Shown here piece after piece: positions 1-11,451 of a stretch of DNA of 64,000 nt. A program made the translations under genes and the position numbers. Each line of letters begins with the position of its first letter. Positions within the stretch are counted from its first letter, which is position 1. Under the pieces are notes generated by a model. The model was given only the letters and a program-made list of their open reading frames with translations, ran no database searches and had not been told where the DNA came from. This DNA is from Candidatus Binatia bacterium (lineage in GTDB: Bacteria; Desulfobacterota; Binatia; UBA9968; JAJDTQ01): contig OX638375.1 of NCBI GenBank assembly GCA_951813575.1, forward strand, positions 3,053,042 through 3,117,041. The letters are read 5' to 3'.

Positions 1-339
1 GTAGTACTCCTGCAGGCGTCCCTCCTCCTTGGCCAACTGGAAGCGGCGGCCGCTGCACATGCCCTTCTGCAGGTCGTGGGTCCCCTCCTCGAAGGTATCC
101 GCCACGATGGTCATGAAGTGCTGGTTGTCGCGGGACATCAGCTTGTCGCCGGTGCTCAGGAAGATCTTCCCGTTGTAGACCTTGGTGCGGGCCTGGTCGA
201 ACCGCTCCCGCAGGTTGTCCCGGTCCAGCACCAGGAAGTCCACTGTCGACATCGCAATGATGCGGATGATCTGCCCCTTCTTGAGGTCACCGGACCAGCC
301 GCTGTTGGCGGGGACGTGCTCGCTGAGTACCTTTTTCAT
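1..339 (-). CDS. DUF1989 family protein (urea carboxylase-associated), 3' part missing
   Basis: The first 113 residues are visible; the reading frame runs off the window edge, so the C-terminus is missing. The protein opens MKKVLSEHVPANSGW and contains STVDFLVLD and a later TFEEGTHDLQKGMCSGRRF segment with the Cys typical of DUF1989. Family members are small proteins often found with urea carboxylase or amino-acid transport genes; their reaction is not established here. The start is supported by an AAGGAGG ribosome binding site a few bases upstream. It lies downstream of a permease gene on the same strand, separated by about 90 bases, so the two may be co-transcribed. Confidence 0.8.
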   Translation of the reverse strand, partial: MKKVLSEHVPANSGWSGDLKKGQIIRIIAMSTVDFLVLDRDNLRERFDQARTKVYNGKIFLSTGDKLMSRDNQHFMTIVADTFEEGTHDLQKGMCSGRRFQLAKEEGRLQEYY

Positions 340-427
340 GTCGGCCTCCTTCGTAGCGGAACTGTGAACCGGCGGGCGGGAATTTTCAACACTCGGCGTG
401 GCGGGCGTTCTTGTTGTCCGGCTCCCG

Positions 428-1294
428 TCAGCGGATGGCCGTAATCAGCACCACGCCCAGCACGATGAGCGCCGCCGCTGCCACCTTCCTCACGGTAATC
501 ACCTCCACCTCCCGCAGGAACAGGGCGGACAGCACCAGGCTGTAGAGCGGGCTCAGGCTCGCCAGCGGCGCGACGATGACGACGTCGGACAGGTGCAGGG
601 ACATGAAGACGCTGGCGACACCCAGTGTCACGGCGCAGCCGGCGAGCAGGAAGTAGCCCAGGGAGCGGCGGTCGAAGCGGACCATGGCCCAGTTGCGCGA
701 GACGGTCAGCGACACGGCGACGGCGACCAGGGAGGTGCCGGTGGTGGTGGCGGCTCCCAGGATCGGCAGGGTGATCTGCGCCAGGCCGATCTTGCGGATG
801 ACTTGGGTGGAGCCGGCCACGAAGGCGCTCAGGAGCGGCAGCGCGACCAGGATGTTCATCCACGCACCGGTCTTGTCTTCCCGCAGGCTGAGCAGGGTGA
901 TGCCGAAGACCACCAGCGCGGTTCCCGCGCCCACCGCCGGCGTGAGCTGCTCCCCCAGAACGGCGATGGCCATGAGCGACGAGAACAGCGGCGTGGTGGC
1001 CCGGAGCGGCGCCGTCACCGCCACCCCCACCTTCTCCACGCTCAGGTAGGCCAGGTAGCGGGTGCCGCCGGGCTGGATCAGGCCCACCAGCACGAAGATC
1101 AACAGCTCGGGACGCAGGATCTCGTCCCATGGGAGCACCGCAAAGACGAAGCTCCAGAAGGACAGGACGTTGATGGCCAGGGAGATGACGATGGCGGTGA
1201 CGGGGTTGCCGTGCGCCAGCCCCTTCTTGAGGAGGATCAGGTTGATGGCGGTGAAGAGCCCGCAGGCGAGCGCGAAGGCTTCGGCCGGGATCAC
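428..1294 (-). CDS. EamA/DMT-superfamily permease
   Basis: A 288-residue hydrophobic protein with about ten predicted membrane spans arranged as two EamA-type halves (roughly residues 5-130 and 145-285). The first half has an LLKKGLAHGNP motif and the second repeats the Gly/Pro-rich helix pattern, as in drug/metabolite transporters. The substrate cannot be read from sequence. The start codon is GTG and has no clear ribosome binding site, so translation may be coupled to fabH, whose stop lies 40 bases upstream. The partner DUF1989 gene downstream suggests a nitrogen compound as cargo, but that is inference only. Confidence 0.8.
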   Translation of the reverse strand: MIPAEAFALACGLFTAINLILLKKGLAHGNPVTAIVISLAINVLSFWSFVFAVLPWDEILRPELLIFVLVGLIQPGGTRYLAYLSVEKVGVAVTAPLRATTPLFSSLMAIAVLGEQLTPAVGAGTALVVFGITLLSLREDKTGAWMNILVALPLLSAFVAGSTQVIRKIGLAQITLPILGAATTTGTSLVAVAVSLTVSRNWAMVRFDRRSLGYFLLAGCAVTLGVASVFMSLHLSDVVIVAPLASLSPLYSLVLSALFLREVEVITVRKVAAAALIVLGVVLITAIR

Positions 1295-1334
1295 GTGAGG
1301 CAGGAGCGTTCCGGCGGGGGCCGGGGGTTGGACG

Positions 1335-3580
<2,246 letters not shown>

Positions 3581-3625
3581 GGCGTGCGTTTCGGAATGAG
3601 CTAGCTTCGTTGATTTCCAGGGGCT

Positions 3626-4651
3626 CTACCAATACTTCTCGTGGATTTGAAGCACTTCCCGGATACGCGGCGCGATGCGACGGCCGTCGGCGTCCAGGAG
3701 GGCGGCCTCCTCGGACCGCATGCGATCCAGCACCGTAGCCACCGAGTTGCGCAGCGCGGACAGGTCGTAGCCGCCCTCCAGGAGAAAGGCGATCCTGCCG
3801 CCGGCATGCTTCCGCGCCAGCTCCAGCAGCGCGTCGGCCATGACGCCGAAGCCCTGCTCGGTGACGGCCATGGCGGCCAGGGGGTCGTCGCGGTGCGAAT
3901 CGAAGCCGGCCGACACCAGTAGCCAGTCGGGCTCGTAGCGTTCGATGGCCGGGACGACGACCTCCCTGAACACGGCCAGATACTCGGCGTCGCCGCAGCC
4001 CGCAGGCAGCGGGACGTTCACGGTGTAGCCCTCTCCCTTGCCGCTGCCTACCTCGTCCGCGGCTCCGGTCCCCGGATAGTAGGGGTACTGGTGCGTGGAC
4101 AGGAAGAGCACCGAGGGATCGTCGTAGAAGGCGTCCTGCGAGCCGTTGCCGTGGTGCACGTCCCAGTCCACGATCGCCACCCGCCGGGCGTCGTGGGCCT
4201 TCTGGAGATACCGGGCGCCGATGGCCACGGTGTTGAACAGGCAGAATCCCATGGCCCGGTCCCTGAGCGCGTGATGCCCTGGCGGCCGCACCATGGTGAA
4301 GCCGTTGGCGTAGTCGGACGCCGCCACCGCATCCAGGACCTGCAGAAAACCCCCTACCGCCATCAGCGCCACGCCGAAGGAGTCCCGGCAGGTGATGGTG
4401 TCCCCGTCCAGCGCGAACTGGTTGTGCTCGGAGGTGGAACGGACCAGGTCGATGTAGCCCGTGCCGTGGCACAGCTCCAGCTCCTCCTGCACCGCCGCCC
4501 GAAGGGGCAGAAGGTCGTAGCCGGCGCCGCTGCCGGCCACCTCGCCGGCGAGGTCGAGGAGGGTCTTGAGACGTTGCGGGCTCTCGGGATGGTAGGGGCC
4601 GGGCTGGTGCTTGAGAAACACCGAGTCGGTCACGATGGCGGAACGGGGCAT
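3626..4651 (-). CDS. Histone deacetylase superfamily amidohydrolase
   Basis: A 341-residue zinc-dependent deacetylase-fold protein, resembling class II HDAC, acetylpolyamine amidohydrolase and acetoin-utilisation proteins. The family signature is complete: GPYHPESPQRL at the N-terminus, RPPGHHA, the metal-binding DWDVHHGNG, and LEGGYDLSALRNSV near the C-terminus. The natural substrate in bacteria (acetyl-lysine, acetylpolyamine or another acetamide) cannot be assigned. An in-frame ATG lies five codons upstream at 4666, but a promoter-like TTGACT-18-TATGCT overlaps it, so I prefer MPRSAIVTDS. It is divergent from tatA across a short shared promoter region. Confidence 0.88.
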   Translation of the reverse strand: MPRSAIVTDSVFLKHQPGPYHPESPQRLKTLLDLAGEVAGSGAGYDLLPLRAAVQEELELCHGTGYIDLVRSTSEHNQFALDGDTITCRDSFGVALMAVGGFLQVLDAVAASDYANGFTMVRPPGHHALRDRAMGFCLFNTVAIGARYLQKAHDARRVAIVDWDVHHGNGSQDAFYDDPSVLFLSTHQYPYYPGTGAADEVGSGKGEGYTVNVPLPAGCGDAEYLAVFREVVVPAIERYEPDWLLVSAGFDSHRDDPLAAMAVTEQGFGVMADALLELARKHAGGRIAFLLEGGYDLSALRNSVATVLDRMRSEEAALLDADGRRIAPRIREVLQIHEKYW

Positions 4652-4661
4652 GTCGCGGACG

Positions 4662-4691
4662 AGCATACCACCGCGGAACAGACGGAGTCAA
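4662..4691 (-). promoter_or_regulatory. Candidate promoter of the deacetylase gene
   Basis: TTGACT and TATGCT on the minus strand are separated by 18 bases. The predicted transcript would begin only a few bases before the ATG at 4651, so the message may be nearly leaderless. The -35 box sits in one arm of a GGAGTCAAAG / CTTTGACTCC inverted repeat shared with the tatA promoter. Confidence 0.35.
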
Positions 4692-4730
4692 AGTGCGAAA
4701 CCGCCCCGGCGTCCTGACTCGCAGCACGCT

Positions 4731-4759
4731 TTGACTCCCCCCCGCAAATGCCTTAGCCT
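4731..4759 (+). promoter_or_regulatory. Candidate sigma-70 promoter of tatA-tatC
   Basis: TTGACT and TAGCCT with a 17-base spacer, followed by a GGAG ribosome binding site just before the tatA ATG. The -35 lies in the right arm of an inverted repeat whose left arm forms the -35 of the divergent deacetylase gene. Confidence 0.5.
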
Positions 4760-4776
4760 AGCGTCTTGGAGTCGGA

Positions 4777-5052
4777 ATGTTTGGTATAGGCATGCCGGAA
4801 CTGCTGTTGATCCTGGCGGTTGCCCTGATCGTCCTGGGGCCCAAGAAACTGCCGGAGATTGCCCGCGCCCTGGGGCGGGGCCTGGCCGAATTTCGCCGAA
4901 CGACCGACGACGTGAAGCGGGAAATGCAGTCCGCGGCGGACGAGCTCGATGTCCGTCCGGACAGTGAGAAGCCCGCCGATACCGAACCGTCCGGAGAAGG
5001 CGCACCCGCCAATACCATATCTCCAGCAGGCGATCCCGCCAAAAAAGAGTGA
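4777..5052 (+). CDS. tatA: Sec-independent translocase TatA/TatB-type subunit
   Basis: A 91-residue single-span membrane protein of the twin-arginine export system. A short N-terminal helix ([20 protein letters not shown]) is followed by the hinge [19 protein letters not shown], an amphipathic helix, and a charged Pro/Ser-rich tail. Glu at position 8 and the [11 protein letters not shown] stretch look TatB-like, while the lone gene next to tatC suggests it may serve both TatA and TatB roles. GGAG lies upstream. The stop overlaps the tatC GTG start (GTGA), indicating translational coupling. Confidence 0.9.
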   Translation: MFGIGMPELLLILAVALIVLGPKKLPEIARALGRGLAEFRRTTDDVKREMQSAADELDVRPDSEKPADTEPSGEGAPANTISPAGDPAKKE

Positions 5053-5858
5053 ACGCGGACGACGGAGTGAGCGGGGAGGAGGGGCAGCGGCCGTCGGATG
5101 ACGCCAGCATGCCGCTGACGGCGCATCTGGAGGAGCTCCGGTCCCGGCTCATCCGGTCCTCGCTGGCCGTCCTGGCGGCTTTCGTCGTCTGTTACCTGAC
5201 CGCTGAACGGCTCATCACCTTCATGACCGCGCCCCTGCTCCGGCTCGAGGCCTCCGGCCTCACGGTCATCGGCACCGGCGTGGCCGAGGCCTTCTTCGCC
5301 AAGCTCAAGGTGGCGTTCGTGGCGGCGATCTTCCTGTCGCTGCCGGTGCTGCTGTGGCACGCCTGGAAGTTCGTGGCGCCGGGCCTCTACCGCCACGAGC
5401 AGCGCTATGCCAGGGGCTTCGTCTTCTTCGGCACGCTGTTCTTTCTGCTGGGAGCGGGTTTCTGCTACGTGGTGATCTTCGACATCGGCTACCGCTTCTT
5501 CCTGGACCAGTATCAGCAGCTCGACATCCGTCCGGCCATCCGTGTCAGTGAATACCTGTCGTTCTCGGCCAAGCTGATGCTGGCCTTCGGCGTGGTCTTC
5601 GAGCTGCCGGTGGCGGGAGTCTTTCTGGCGAAGGTGGGGCTCATCGACCACCGCATGATGATCCGCCAGTTCCCTTACGCGTTTCTGGGGATGGTGGTGC
5701 TGGGCGCGGTCCTGACTCCGCCCGACGTGATCTCGCAGGTGCTGCTGGCGGCGCCGTTGACCGTGCTGTACGGCCTCACCATCGTGCTGGTCTACTTCAT
5801 GCGGCGGAAGGAGGGCGGGGAGCCGGAGGAGGCAGAGGAGGACGAGGACGACGACTAG
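5049..5858 (+). CDS. tatC: Sec-independent translocase subunit TatC
   Basis: A 269-residue polytopic protein with six predicted membrane helices that receives twin-arginine signal peptides. The family opening [17 protein letters not shown] begins at about residue 21, and the [12 protein letters not shown] loop and LTPPDVISQ segment are conserved. The C-terminal tail is unusually acidic (runs of Glu and Asp). Translation starts at a GTG overlapping the tatA stop. It converges with the BCCP gene across about 30 bases with no clear terminator. Confidence 0.95.
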   Translation: MNADDGVSGEEGQRPSDDASMPLTAHLEELRSRLIRSSLAVLAAFVVCYLTAERLITFMTAPLLRLEASGLTVIGTGVAEAFFAKLKVAFVAAIFLSLPVLLWHAWKFVAPGLYRHEQRYARGFVFFGTLFFLLGAGFCYVVIFDIGYRFFLDQYQQLDIRPAIRVSEYLSFSAKLMLAFGVVFELPVAGVFLAKVGLIDHRMMIRQFPYAFLGMVVLGAVLTPPDVISQVLLAAPLTVLYGLTIVLVYFMRRKEGGEPEEAEEDEDDD

Positions 5859-5889
5859 CAGGTGGGGGGTGCGTGGGGTCGCCGGGCCC

Positions 5890-6393
5890 CTATTCGACGA
5901 TAACGAGCACCTGTCCGGATTCCACCGATTCCCCGACCTTGACGCGGATGTCCTTGACCTCGCCGTTGCCGGGGGCCCGCACCTCGTTCTCCATCTTCAT
6001 GGCCTCGACGATGACCAGGCCCTGTCCCTTGGCCACCGTGTCGCCTTCGTTCACCAGCACCGCCACCACCTTGCCCGGCATCGGGATCTTGACCTCCTGC
6101 CTGCCGGACACTTCGATGCCGGACTGCCGGCCGCCCACCCGCACCTGCCGCTCGTCGGACATGCTGATGCGGTAGGTCCGGCCGTCCAGCAGCACGCGGT
6201 ACTCGTCCTCGGTGGTGTCCACGTCCACCTCGAAGGACCGGTTGTCGATCAGCAGCGAGTAGTTGTTGCGGCCGGTCCGCCTGCCGTCCACCATGAACTC
6301 CTGCCCGTCCACCGACACCTTGTAGACGGACTTGTCGGTCTCGGTGATTCGCACCACGGAGGTCTGGCCGCCGAGTTTCGCGATGAAGGCCAT
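5890..6393 (-). CDS. Biotin carboxyl carrier protein of an acyl-CoA carboxylase
   Basis: A 167-residue biotinyl protein. The C-terminal biotinyl domain (from about residue 98) has the EAMKMEN motif with Lys133 as the biotin site. The N-terminal half is a beta-rich region like the BT (carboxylase-docking) domain of propionyl-CoA and related carboxylases rather than the Pro/Ala linker of AccB. It is the last gene of a three-gene minus-strand set with the biotin carboxylase and carboxyltransferase, four bases after the former. Together they would carboxylate acetyl-, propionyl- or methylcrotonyl-CoA. A biotin synthase gene lies about 8 kb away. Confidence 0.88.
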   Translation of the reverse strand: MAFIAKLGGQTSVVRITETDKSVYKVSVDGQEFMVDGRRTGRNNYSLLIDNRSFEVDVDTTEDEYRVLLDGRTYRISMSDERQVRVGGRQSGIEVSGRQEVKIPMPGKVVAVLVNEGDTVAKGQGLVIVEAMKMENEVRAPGNGEVKDIRVKVGESVESGQVLVIVE

Positions 6394-6397
6394 GAAT

Positions 6398-7936
6398 CTA
6401 CCAGCCGCGCCCCGCGCCCGACGCGCCCGAGTGGCGTTGCAGCGCCTCGCGCCGGCCCGCCTCGCTCCACTCGGATTTCTCCGCCGCCCCTTTCTCCACC
6501 ATCCGCAGCGCCCGCTCCTGCTCCCGGTGGAGCGCCACGATGGCCGCGGAGGCCAGTGCGACGTGGCGGTCCGGATACACTTGCTCCATGGTCATGAAGC
6601 CGCGCTGCTCGTCCACGAAGCCGGTGTGAACGTCGGCCTCGATGAACTGGGGGTGGCGCAGCAGCCATTGGTGAAAGGGGATGTTGGTCTTGACGCCCCG
6701 GACCTGGTACTCGCGCAGCGCCCGCTTGAGGCGCCGTATGGCCTCCGCGCGGTCCTCGCCCCAGACGATGAGCTTGGCGATCATGGGGTCGTAGTGGATG
6801 GGAATCTCCGCGCCCTCGTAGACGCCGCAGTCGTTGCGGATGCCGAAACCCTCGGGCAGCCGCAGCCCCTCGATCTTTCCCGGACAGGGCATGAAGTCGG
6901 TCTCCGGGTCCTCGGCGTAGATGCGGCATTCGATGGCATGACCGGTGGTCCGGATCTGGCGTTGCGACCAGGGCAGGGGCGTTCCCGTGGCCACGTTGAT
7001 CTGCGCCTTCACGAGGTCGATGCCCACCACCCGCTCGGTGATGGCATGCTCCACCTGCAGGCGGGTGTTCATCTCCAGGAAGTAGAAATTCTTGTGCCGG
7101 TCCACCAGGAACTCCATGGTGCCGACGCCGGTGTAGCCGAGCGCCTTCGCTCCCTGCGCCGCGGTCTTGCCCATGGCTTTCTGCATCCGGGTGTCGATGG
7201 TCGGAGCGGGGCATTCCTCGATGATCTTCTGGTGGCGCCGCTGGATGGAGCACTCCCGGGTGAACAGGTGCAGCACCTTGCCGTAGATGTCGGCCAATAG
7301 CTGGACCTCGATGTGGCGGCAGCGCTCCAGGTACTTCTCGACGTAGAGGCGGGAGTCGCCGAAGGACGAGGCCGCCTCGGAGCGCGCCGCGCGATAGGCC
7401 GAGCGTATCTCGTCGCTGGACTCCACCCGCCGCAGCCCCTTGCCGCCGCCGCCCGCCACGGCCTTGAGGACGCAGGGGTAGCCGATGGCGGCGGTCGTCT
7501 CCAGCACCTCCTCCTCGGAGCTCAGGATGTCGTCCGAGCCGGGAATTACCGGCAGTCCGGCCTTCTTCATCAGCGCCCGGGCGTGGACCTTGTCGCCCAT
7601 CTGCTTGATGACTTCCGGGGACGGCCCGAGAAAGACGACGCCGGCCTCCTCGCAGGCCCGGGCGAAGCCCGGGTTCTCGGCGAGAAAGCCGTAGCCCGGG
7701 TGGATGGCGTCGGCCCGGCTCTTCTTGGCGGCGTCGATGATCCGGTCGATGCGGAGATAGCTCTCCGTCGACGGGGCCGGCCCCACCGGGTAGGAGTAGT
7801 CGGCGTACTTGACGTGAAGCGCCTCGCGGTCCGCCTCGGAGTAGACCGCCACGCTCTGGATGTCCAGCTCGCGGCAGGCCCGTATGATGCGGACGGCGAT
7901 CTCGCCGCGGTTGGCCACCAGGATCCGTTTGAACAT
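6398..7936 (-). CDS. Acyl-CoA carboxylase biotin carboxylase subunit
   Basis: A 512-residue ATP-grasp enzyme that carboxylates biotin on the carrier protein using ATP and bicarbonate. It opens MFKRILVANRGEIAVRI, has the glycine-rich GGGGKGLR nucleotide loop, the ECSIQRRHQK segment and EMNTRLQVEH with the catalytic Glu and Arg. It exceeds the usual AccC by about 60 residues at the C-terminus (QERALRMVEKGA and beyond), consistent with catabolic PCC/MCC-type alpha subunits whose BCCP has become a separate gene. It lies about 20 bases after the carboxyltransferase gene. Confidence 0.93.
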   Translation of the reverse strand: MFKRILVANRGEIAVRIIRACRELDIQSVAVYSEADREALHVKYADYSYPVGPAPSTESYLRIDRIIDAAKKSRADAIHPGYGFLAENPGFARACEEAGVVFLGPSPEVIKQMGDKVHARALMKKAGLPVIPGSDDILSSEEEVLETTAAIGYPCVLKAVAGGGGKGLRRVESSDEIRSAYRAARSEAASSFGDSRLYVEKYLERCRHIEVQLLADIYGKVLHLFTRECSIQRRHQKIIEECPAPTIDTRMQKAMGKTAAQGAKALGYTGVGTMEFLVDRHKNFYFLEMNTRLQVEHAITERVVGIDLVKAQINVATGTPLPWSQRQIRTTGHAIECRIYAEDPETDFMPCPGKIEGLRLPEGFGIRNDCGVYEGAEIPIHYDPMIAKLIVWGEDRAEAIRRLKRALREYQVRGVKTNIPFHQWLLRHPQFIEADVHTGFVDEQRGFMTMEQVYPDRHVALASAAIVALHREQERALRMVEKGAAEKSEWSEAGRREALQRHSGASGAGRGW

Positions 7937-7959
7937 CTTAGTGTCCTAGCGCTCCGTTC

Positions 7960-9510
7960 TCAAAGCGGGATGTTGCCGTGTTTTCTGGGAAGGCTGTTGT
8001 CGCGTTTCTTTTTCAACATCTCGAGGGAACGGATGAGGGTGGGGCGGGTGTCCTCCGGCACGATGATGGCGTCGAGGTTGCCCAGCTCCGCGGACCGGAA
8101 CGGGTTGGCGAACATCCGCCGGTAGTCGTCCACCAGCTTCTGCCGGGTCTTCTTCTCGTCCTTGGCATCCTTGAGCTGGTCGCGGAAGACGATATTGATG
8201 GCCCCCTCGGGTCCCATCACCGCGATTTCCGAGGCCGGGTACGCCAGGTTGATGTCGCCCCGCAGAAACTTGCTGGCCATGACGATGTAGCCGCCGCCGT
8301 AGGCCTTCCGGGTGATGACGGTGATCTTCGGCACCGTGGCCTCGGCGTAGGCGAACAGCAGCTTGGCGCCGTGGCGGATGATGCCGTCGTACTCCTGGCC
8401 GGTGCCCGGGAGGAAGCCGGGCACATCCACGAAGGTAACCACCGGGATGTTGAAGCAGTCACAGAAGCGCACGAACCGGGCCGCCTTCACCGACGCGTTG
8501 ATGTCCAGACAACCCGCCAGATGGGCCGGCTGGTTGGCGACGATCCCCACCGTCCGTCCGCCCAGCCGCGCGAACGCCACTATGATGTTGGGAGCGAAGT
8601 CCTTGTGGACTTCGTAGAAGTAGCCCTCGTCCACCACCGCGCCGATGAGCTCCTTCATGTCGTAAGGGAGGTTGGCGTTCTCCGGCACCACGTGCTGCAG
8701 GCGCTGGTCGCGCCGGTAAGGGTCGTCCTCGGTGGGACGGAACGGCGGCTCCTCGAGGTTGTTGCTCGGGAGAAAGCTCATGAGCTCGCGCATCATGAGC
8801 AGGCAGTCCTTGTCGTTGTCTGCGGAGAAGTGCGCCACGCCGCTCTTGTGGGTATGGGTCTCGGCCCCTCCCAACTCTTCCTTGGTGACCTCCTCGTGGG
8901 TCACCGTCTTGATGACGTCGGGGCCGGTGATGAACATGTACCCGGTGTTCCGGGTCATGAAGATGAAGTCGGTGATGGCCGGCGAGTAGACGGCGCCGCC
9001 GGCGCAGGGCCCCATGATGGCGGATATCTGCGGCACGACCCCGGACGCGCTGACGTTGTTGGCGAAGATGCGGGCGTAGCCGTCCAGGCTGACCACGCCT
9101 TCCTGGATGCGCGCGCCCCCGGAATCGTTGATGCCCAGGATGGGAGCGCCGTTCTGCATGGCCAGCTCCTGGACCTTGCAGATCTTGTCCGCCACCACCC
9201 CGCTCAGGCTGCCGCCGAACACGGTGAAGTCCTGGGCGTAGACGAAGACGTTGCGGCCGTCGATGGCGCCGGACCCCGTGACCACGGCATCGCCGGGTAT
9301 CTTCTGGTCCTGCATGTCGAAGTCGCTGCACTCGTGGGTCCGCAAGCGGTCCAGCTCCACGAAGCTGCCCTGGTCCAGCAGGATCTCGATGCGTTCCCGC
9401 GCCAGCAGCTTGCCTTCCTTGTGCTGCCGGCGAATCCGCACCTCGCCGCCGCCGAGCTCCGCCCGGCGGTCCAGTTCTTTCAGTCGGAGAAGACGATCCT
9501 CTACAGCCAT
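7960..9510 (-). CDS. Acyl-CoA carboxylase carboxyltransferase subunit (propionyl-CoA carboxylase beta type)
   Basis: A 516-residue carboxyltransferase that moves the carboxyl group from biotin to an acyl-CoA. Crotonase-fold motifs are clear: [24 protein letters not shown] (oxyanion hole), [24 protein letters not shown] and [10 protein letters not shown]. The sequence is closest to propionyl-CoA carboxylase beta chains, so propionyl-CoA is the likely substrate, though acetyl-CoA cannot be excluded. The frame stays open upstream; I start at [16 protein letters not shown] because the family begins there. It leads the three-gene carboxylase set and diverges from a phosphodiesterase gene. Confidence 0.92.
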   Translation of the reverse strand: MAVEDRLLRLKELDRRAELGGGEVRIRRQHKEGKLLARERIEILLDQGSFVELDRLRTHECSDFDMQDQKIPGDAVVTGSGAIDGRNVFVYAQDFTVFGGSLSGVVADKICKVQELAMQNGAPILGINDSGGARIQEGVVSLDGYARIFANNVSASGVVPQISAIMGPCAGGAVYSPAITDFIFMTRNTGYMFITGPDVIKTVTHEEVTKEELGGAETHTHKSGVAHFSADNDKDCLLMMRELMSFLPSNNLEEPPFRPTEDDPYRRDQRLQHVVPENANLPYDMKELIGAVVDEGYFYEVHKDFAPNIIVAFARLGGRTVGIVANQPAHLAGCLDINASVKAARFVRFCDCFNIPVVTFVDVPGFLPGTGQEYDGIIRHGAKLLFAYAEATVPKITVITRKAYGGGYIVMASKFLRGDINLAYPASEIAVMGPEGAINIVFRDQLKDAKDEKKTRQKLVDDYRRMFANPFRSAELGNLDAIIVPEDTRPTLIRSLEMLKKKRDNSLPRKHGNIPL

Positions 9511-9757
9511 CAACGCCCCTCGCCTGCCGCCTTCCGGTGGTTCGTGGCCGGCCCGGTGAGTCGCGCGGCGCGGCCTCGGCCCGCCGGCTCCGTGCACGGC
9601 TTTGTCGCTTGACCCGGGAAGGTCGCCGCAGTAATCAATGTCGGTAGGTTCCAGTGGCCTGTGACACAAAAATGAAACCCAACGAATCATAGGCGCCACG
9701 GCGCAAGAATTCAAGGTTTGCCTCCGGACTCCGTCGCTTCCCCGAGCCCCCCATGCC

Positions 9758-10585
9758 ATGACCGGCGCATCCTCATACCCGTTCTTCTCGGACCCTCCGC
9801 CGAGGATCGCGGGCCATCGCGGCGCTGCCGGGACCATGCCGGAGAACACGCTGGTTTCGTTCCGCCGCGGCCTGGAGGAAGGCGCGACCTACCTGGAGCT
9901 GGACGTCCACGCGACCCGCGACGGCGAGATCGTCGTCATCCACGACGACACCGTCGAGCGGACCACCGACGGCGACGGCGCGGTGCGGGATACGGCCCTG
10001 GCCGCGTTGAAACGGCTGGATGCCGGCTATCGGTTCACGGCCGACGGCGGCGCCAGCTACCCGTTCCGGGGCCGGGGCATCCGGGTCCCCACCCTGCGCG
10101 AGTATTTCTCCGAGTTTCCCGAGGCCAGGACGACGGTGGAGATCAAGGAGCTGCCGCCGTCCGCCACCGACACGCTGTTCGATCTCATCGAGGAGTTCGG
10201 CAAGGTGGAGCAGGTGCTGGTGGCGGCCGAGGACGACGCCATCATGGCCGCCGTCCGGGCGGCCATCCGCGGCCGCGGCCTGCCCGTCGCCACCGGGTTC
10301 TCCGTAGGGGAGATCCGGGCGTTGGTGACCGCCCTCTGGACGGGACAGGAGCCCCCTCGGGAGGCGCCCGGCCAGGCGCTCCAGATTCCGCCGGCGTACC
10401 AAGGCACGGCGCTGGTCACCCCGGCGTCGGTGGCGGCCGCCCACGGCCTGGGCGTCGAGGTCCACGTCTGGACCATCAACGAGGCGGACGAGATGAAGGA
10501 ACTGCTGGCGCTCGGAGTGGACGGCATCATCACGGATTACCCCGCCCGCCTGAGGGATGTGGTACGCGAATCCGAAACGCATTGA
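9758..10585 (+). CDS. Glycerophosphodiester phosphodiesterase
   Basis: A 275-residue GDPD-family TIM-barrel enzyme that hydrolyses glycerophosphodiesters to glycerol-3-phosphate and an alcohol. Motifs in order are [14 protein letters not shown] (catalytic His), [10 protein letters not shown] (metal-binding Glu and Asp), [11 protein letters not shown] (second catalytic His), and near the C-terminus [10 protein letters not shown] and DGIITDYP. There is no signal peptide, so it is probably cytoplasmic. It overlaps no neighbour but ends about 55 bases before the HEAT-repeat gene, which may share its transcript. Confidence 0.92.
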   Translation: MTGASSYPFFSDPPPRIAGHRGAAGTMPENTLVSFRRGLEEGATYLELDVHATRDGEIVVIHDDTVERTTDGDGAVRDTALAALKRLDAGYRFTADGGASYPFRGRGIRVPTLREYFSEFPEARTTVEIKELPPSATDTLFDLIEEFGKVEQVLVAAEDDAIMAAVRAAIRGRGLPVATGFSVGEIRALVTALWTGQEPPREAPGQALQIPPAYQGTALVTPASVAAAHGLGVEVHVWTINEADEMKELLALGVDGIITDYPARLRDVVRESETH

Positions 10586-10640
10586 CGCGGTTCACGACCT
10601 GCCATGCAACAACGATCCGGCGCATCTCCGTAGACCTGTA

Positions 10641-11249
10641 ATGGGGGACACGACACCAGACCAGCGCATGGAGCCGCTGCTCGACGCGTTGGAGGAACCG
10701 GACAAGGGGGTGGTTCGCCACGCCGTGGAGGGACTGGTGGCCCTGGCCGCGGGGGAGCCGCGGGTTGCGGAGGCCTTGGCCCGCCGGTTGCAGGCCAACT
10801 CGCGGTGGCCTGTCGCCTATGCCCTGGGGCAGATCACGCGTCCGTCGGCGGCTTGCCTCGAAGTGCTCGTCCGGGGCCTCGGGAGCGGCGACCAGGACGT
10901 GCGCTGGGCCACGCAGCTCCTCATCACCGACCGCGGCAAGCGTTTTCCCGAAGTCGGATCGCGCCTGGAAGCGTTGCTGGGCGACGGCTCGCCCACCCAA
11001 CGGAGAATGGCCGTCTACTGTCTGCGGGACATCGGAGCCGCCGGCGCCGGTTTGCCGGCCGTGTTCCTGGAGGCCCTGCGGGACCCCGAGCCGTTGGTGC
11101 GGGTGGCGGTGATAACGAGCCTCGCCAAGGCCCCGGCGGCCGGGGCGGGGGTGCTGGATGCGCTCAGAGGCGCGGCTGCCGATGATCCCGACACGCGGGT
11201 GCGGAACGCCGCGGCCTTTGCCGTCACGCGTCTCTCCGACCCCGGCTGA
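10641..11249 (+). CDS. HEAT-repeat protein
   Basis: A protein of about 202 residues built of consecutive helical pairs of the HEAT/PBS-lyase type. Repeated patterns include DKGVVRHAVEGLVAL, DQDVRWATQLLITD, PTQRRMAVYCLRDIGA, DPEPLVRVAVITSLAKA and DPDTRVRNAAAFAVTRL. Such solenoids mediate protein-protein contacts; no catalytic motif is visible. The frame extends upstream, but MGDTTPDQRMEPL gives a sensible start. It follows the GDPD gene and is followed by the tiny peptide transcript, whose own promoter begins 21 bases after this stop codon. Confidence 0.75.
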   Translation: MGDTTPDQRMEPLLDALEEPDKGVVRHAVEGLVALAAGEPRVAEALARRLQANSRWPVAYALGQITRPSAACLEVLVRGLGSGDQDVRWATQLLITDRGKRFPEVGSRLEALLGDGSPTQRRMAVYCLRDIGAAGAGLPAVFLEALRDPEPLVRVAVITSLAKAPAAGAGVLDALRGAAADDPDTRVRNAAAFAVTRLSDPG

Positions 11250-11269
11250 ACGGCCCCGCGCGAAAAAAA

Positions 11270-11298
11270 TTGACAAAGAGACCTGCCTCCCCTAAAAT
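11270..11298 (+). promoter_or_regulatory. Strong sigma-70 promoter of the tiny transcript
   Basis: A consensus TTGACA is followed, after exactly 17 bases, by TAAAAT. It is the best promoter match I see in the window. It is placed to start a transcript near 11305 that carries the 11-codon reading frame and two perfect hairpins. No larger gene on this strand lies between it and the terminator at 11420. Confidence 0.7.
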
Positions 11299-11330
11299 GT
11301 CCGTCAACAGAGAAAGGAGGTGGTCAAAAT

Positions 11331-11366
11331 ATGAGTGACATATGCTGTGAGGTGACTGAGACCTAG
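11331..11366 (+). CDS. Candidate 11-residue Cys-Cys peptide (MSDICCEVTET)
   Basis: An ATG preceded by AAAGGAGG at good spacing opens twelve codons ending in TAG. The peptide has adjacent cysteines and an acidic C-terminal half. A consensus promoter lies upstream and a perfect terminator hairpin downstream, so this is an autonomous transcription unit of roughly 150 nt. It cannot be a conventional leader peptide, because no same-strand gene follows before a convergent gene. I do not recognise it. The CEVT core faintly recalls the EVTxY of PqqA, but it is too short to rely on and no pqq genes are nearby. If the TAG were read through, the frame would continue only as ALEPFRN before TGA. Confidence 0.5.
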   Translation: MSDICCEVTET

Positions 11367-11451
11367 GCTCTCGAGCCTTTTCGGAATTGAGGGTCTTGGT
11401 CAATTCCGACAGTGCACCGAGCCCTGGCTGGCCAACGTGTCAGCCAGGGCT
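11365..11451 (+). ncRNA. Structured 3' region of the tiny transcript (three hairpins)
   Basis: Just past the small frame are a 5-bp hairpin (AGGCT/AGCCT, loop CTCG), a perfect 10-bp hairpin (TCGGAATTGA / TCAATTCCGA, loop GGGTCTTGG at 11391-11399), and then the terminator stem. The GGTCTT of the second loop can pair with GAGACC at 11358-11363, inside the last codons of the peptide, so a pseudoknot is possible. The arrangement resembles a small regulatory RNA with an embedded frame; function is unknown. Confidence 0.45.

Noticed and set aside
9511..9849. Upstream extension of the carboxyltransferase gene
   Set aside because: Family proteins begin near [13 protein letters not shown], and the extension would run into the divergent GDPD gene.
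11331..11451. Leader-peptide attenuator of a cysteine gene (Cys-Cys codons followed by hairpins)
   Set aside because: No same-strand gene follows; the next gene is convergent and the last hairpin is a full terminator.
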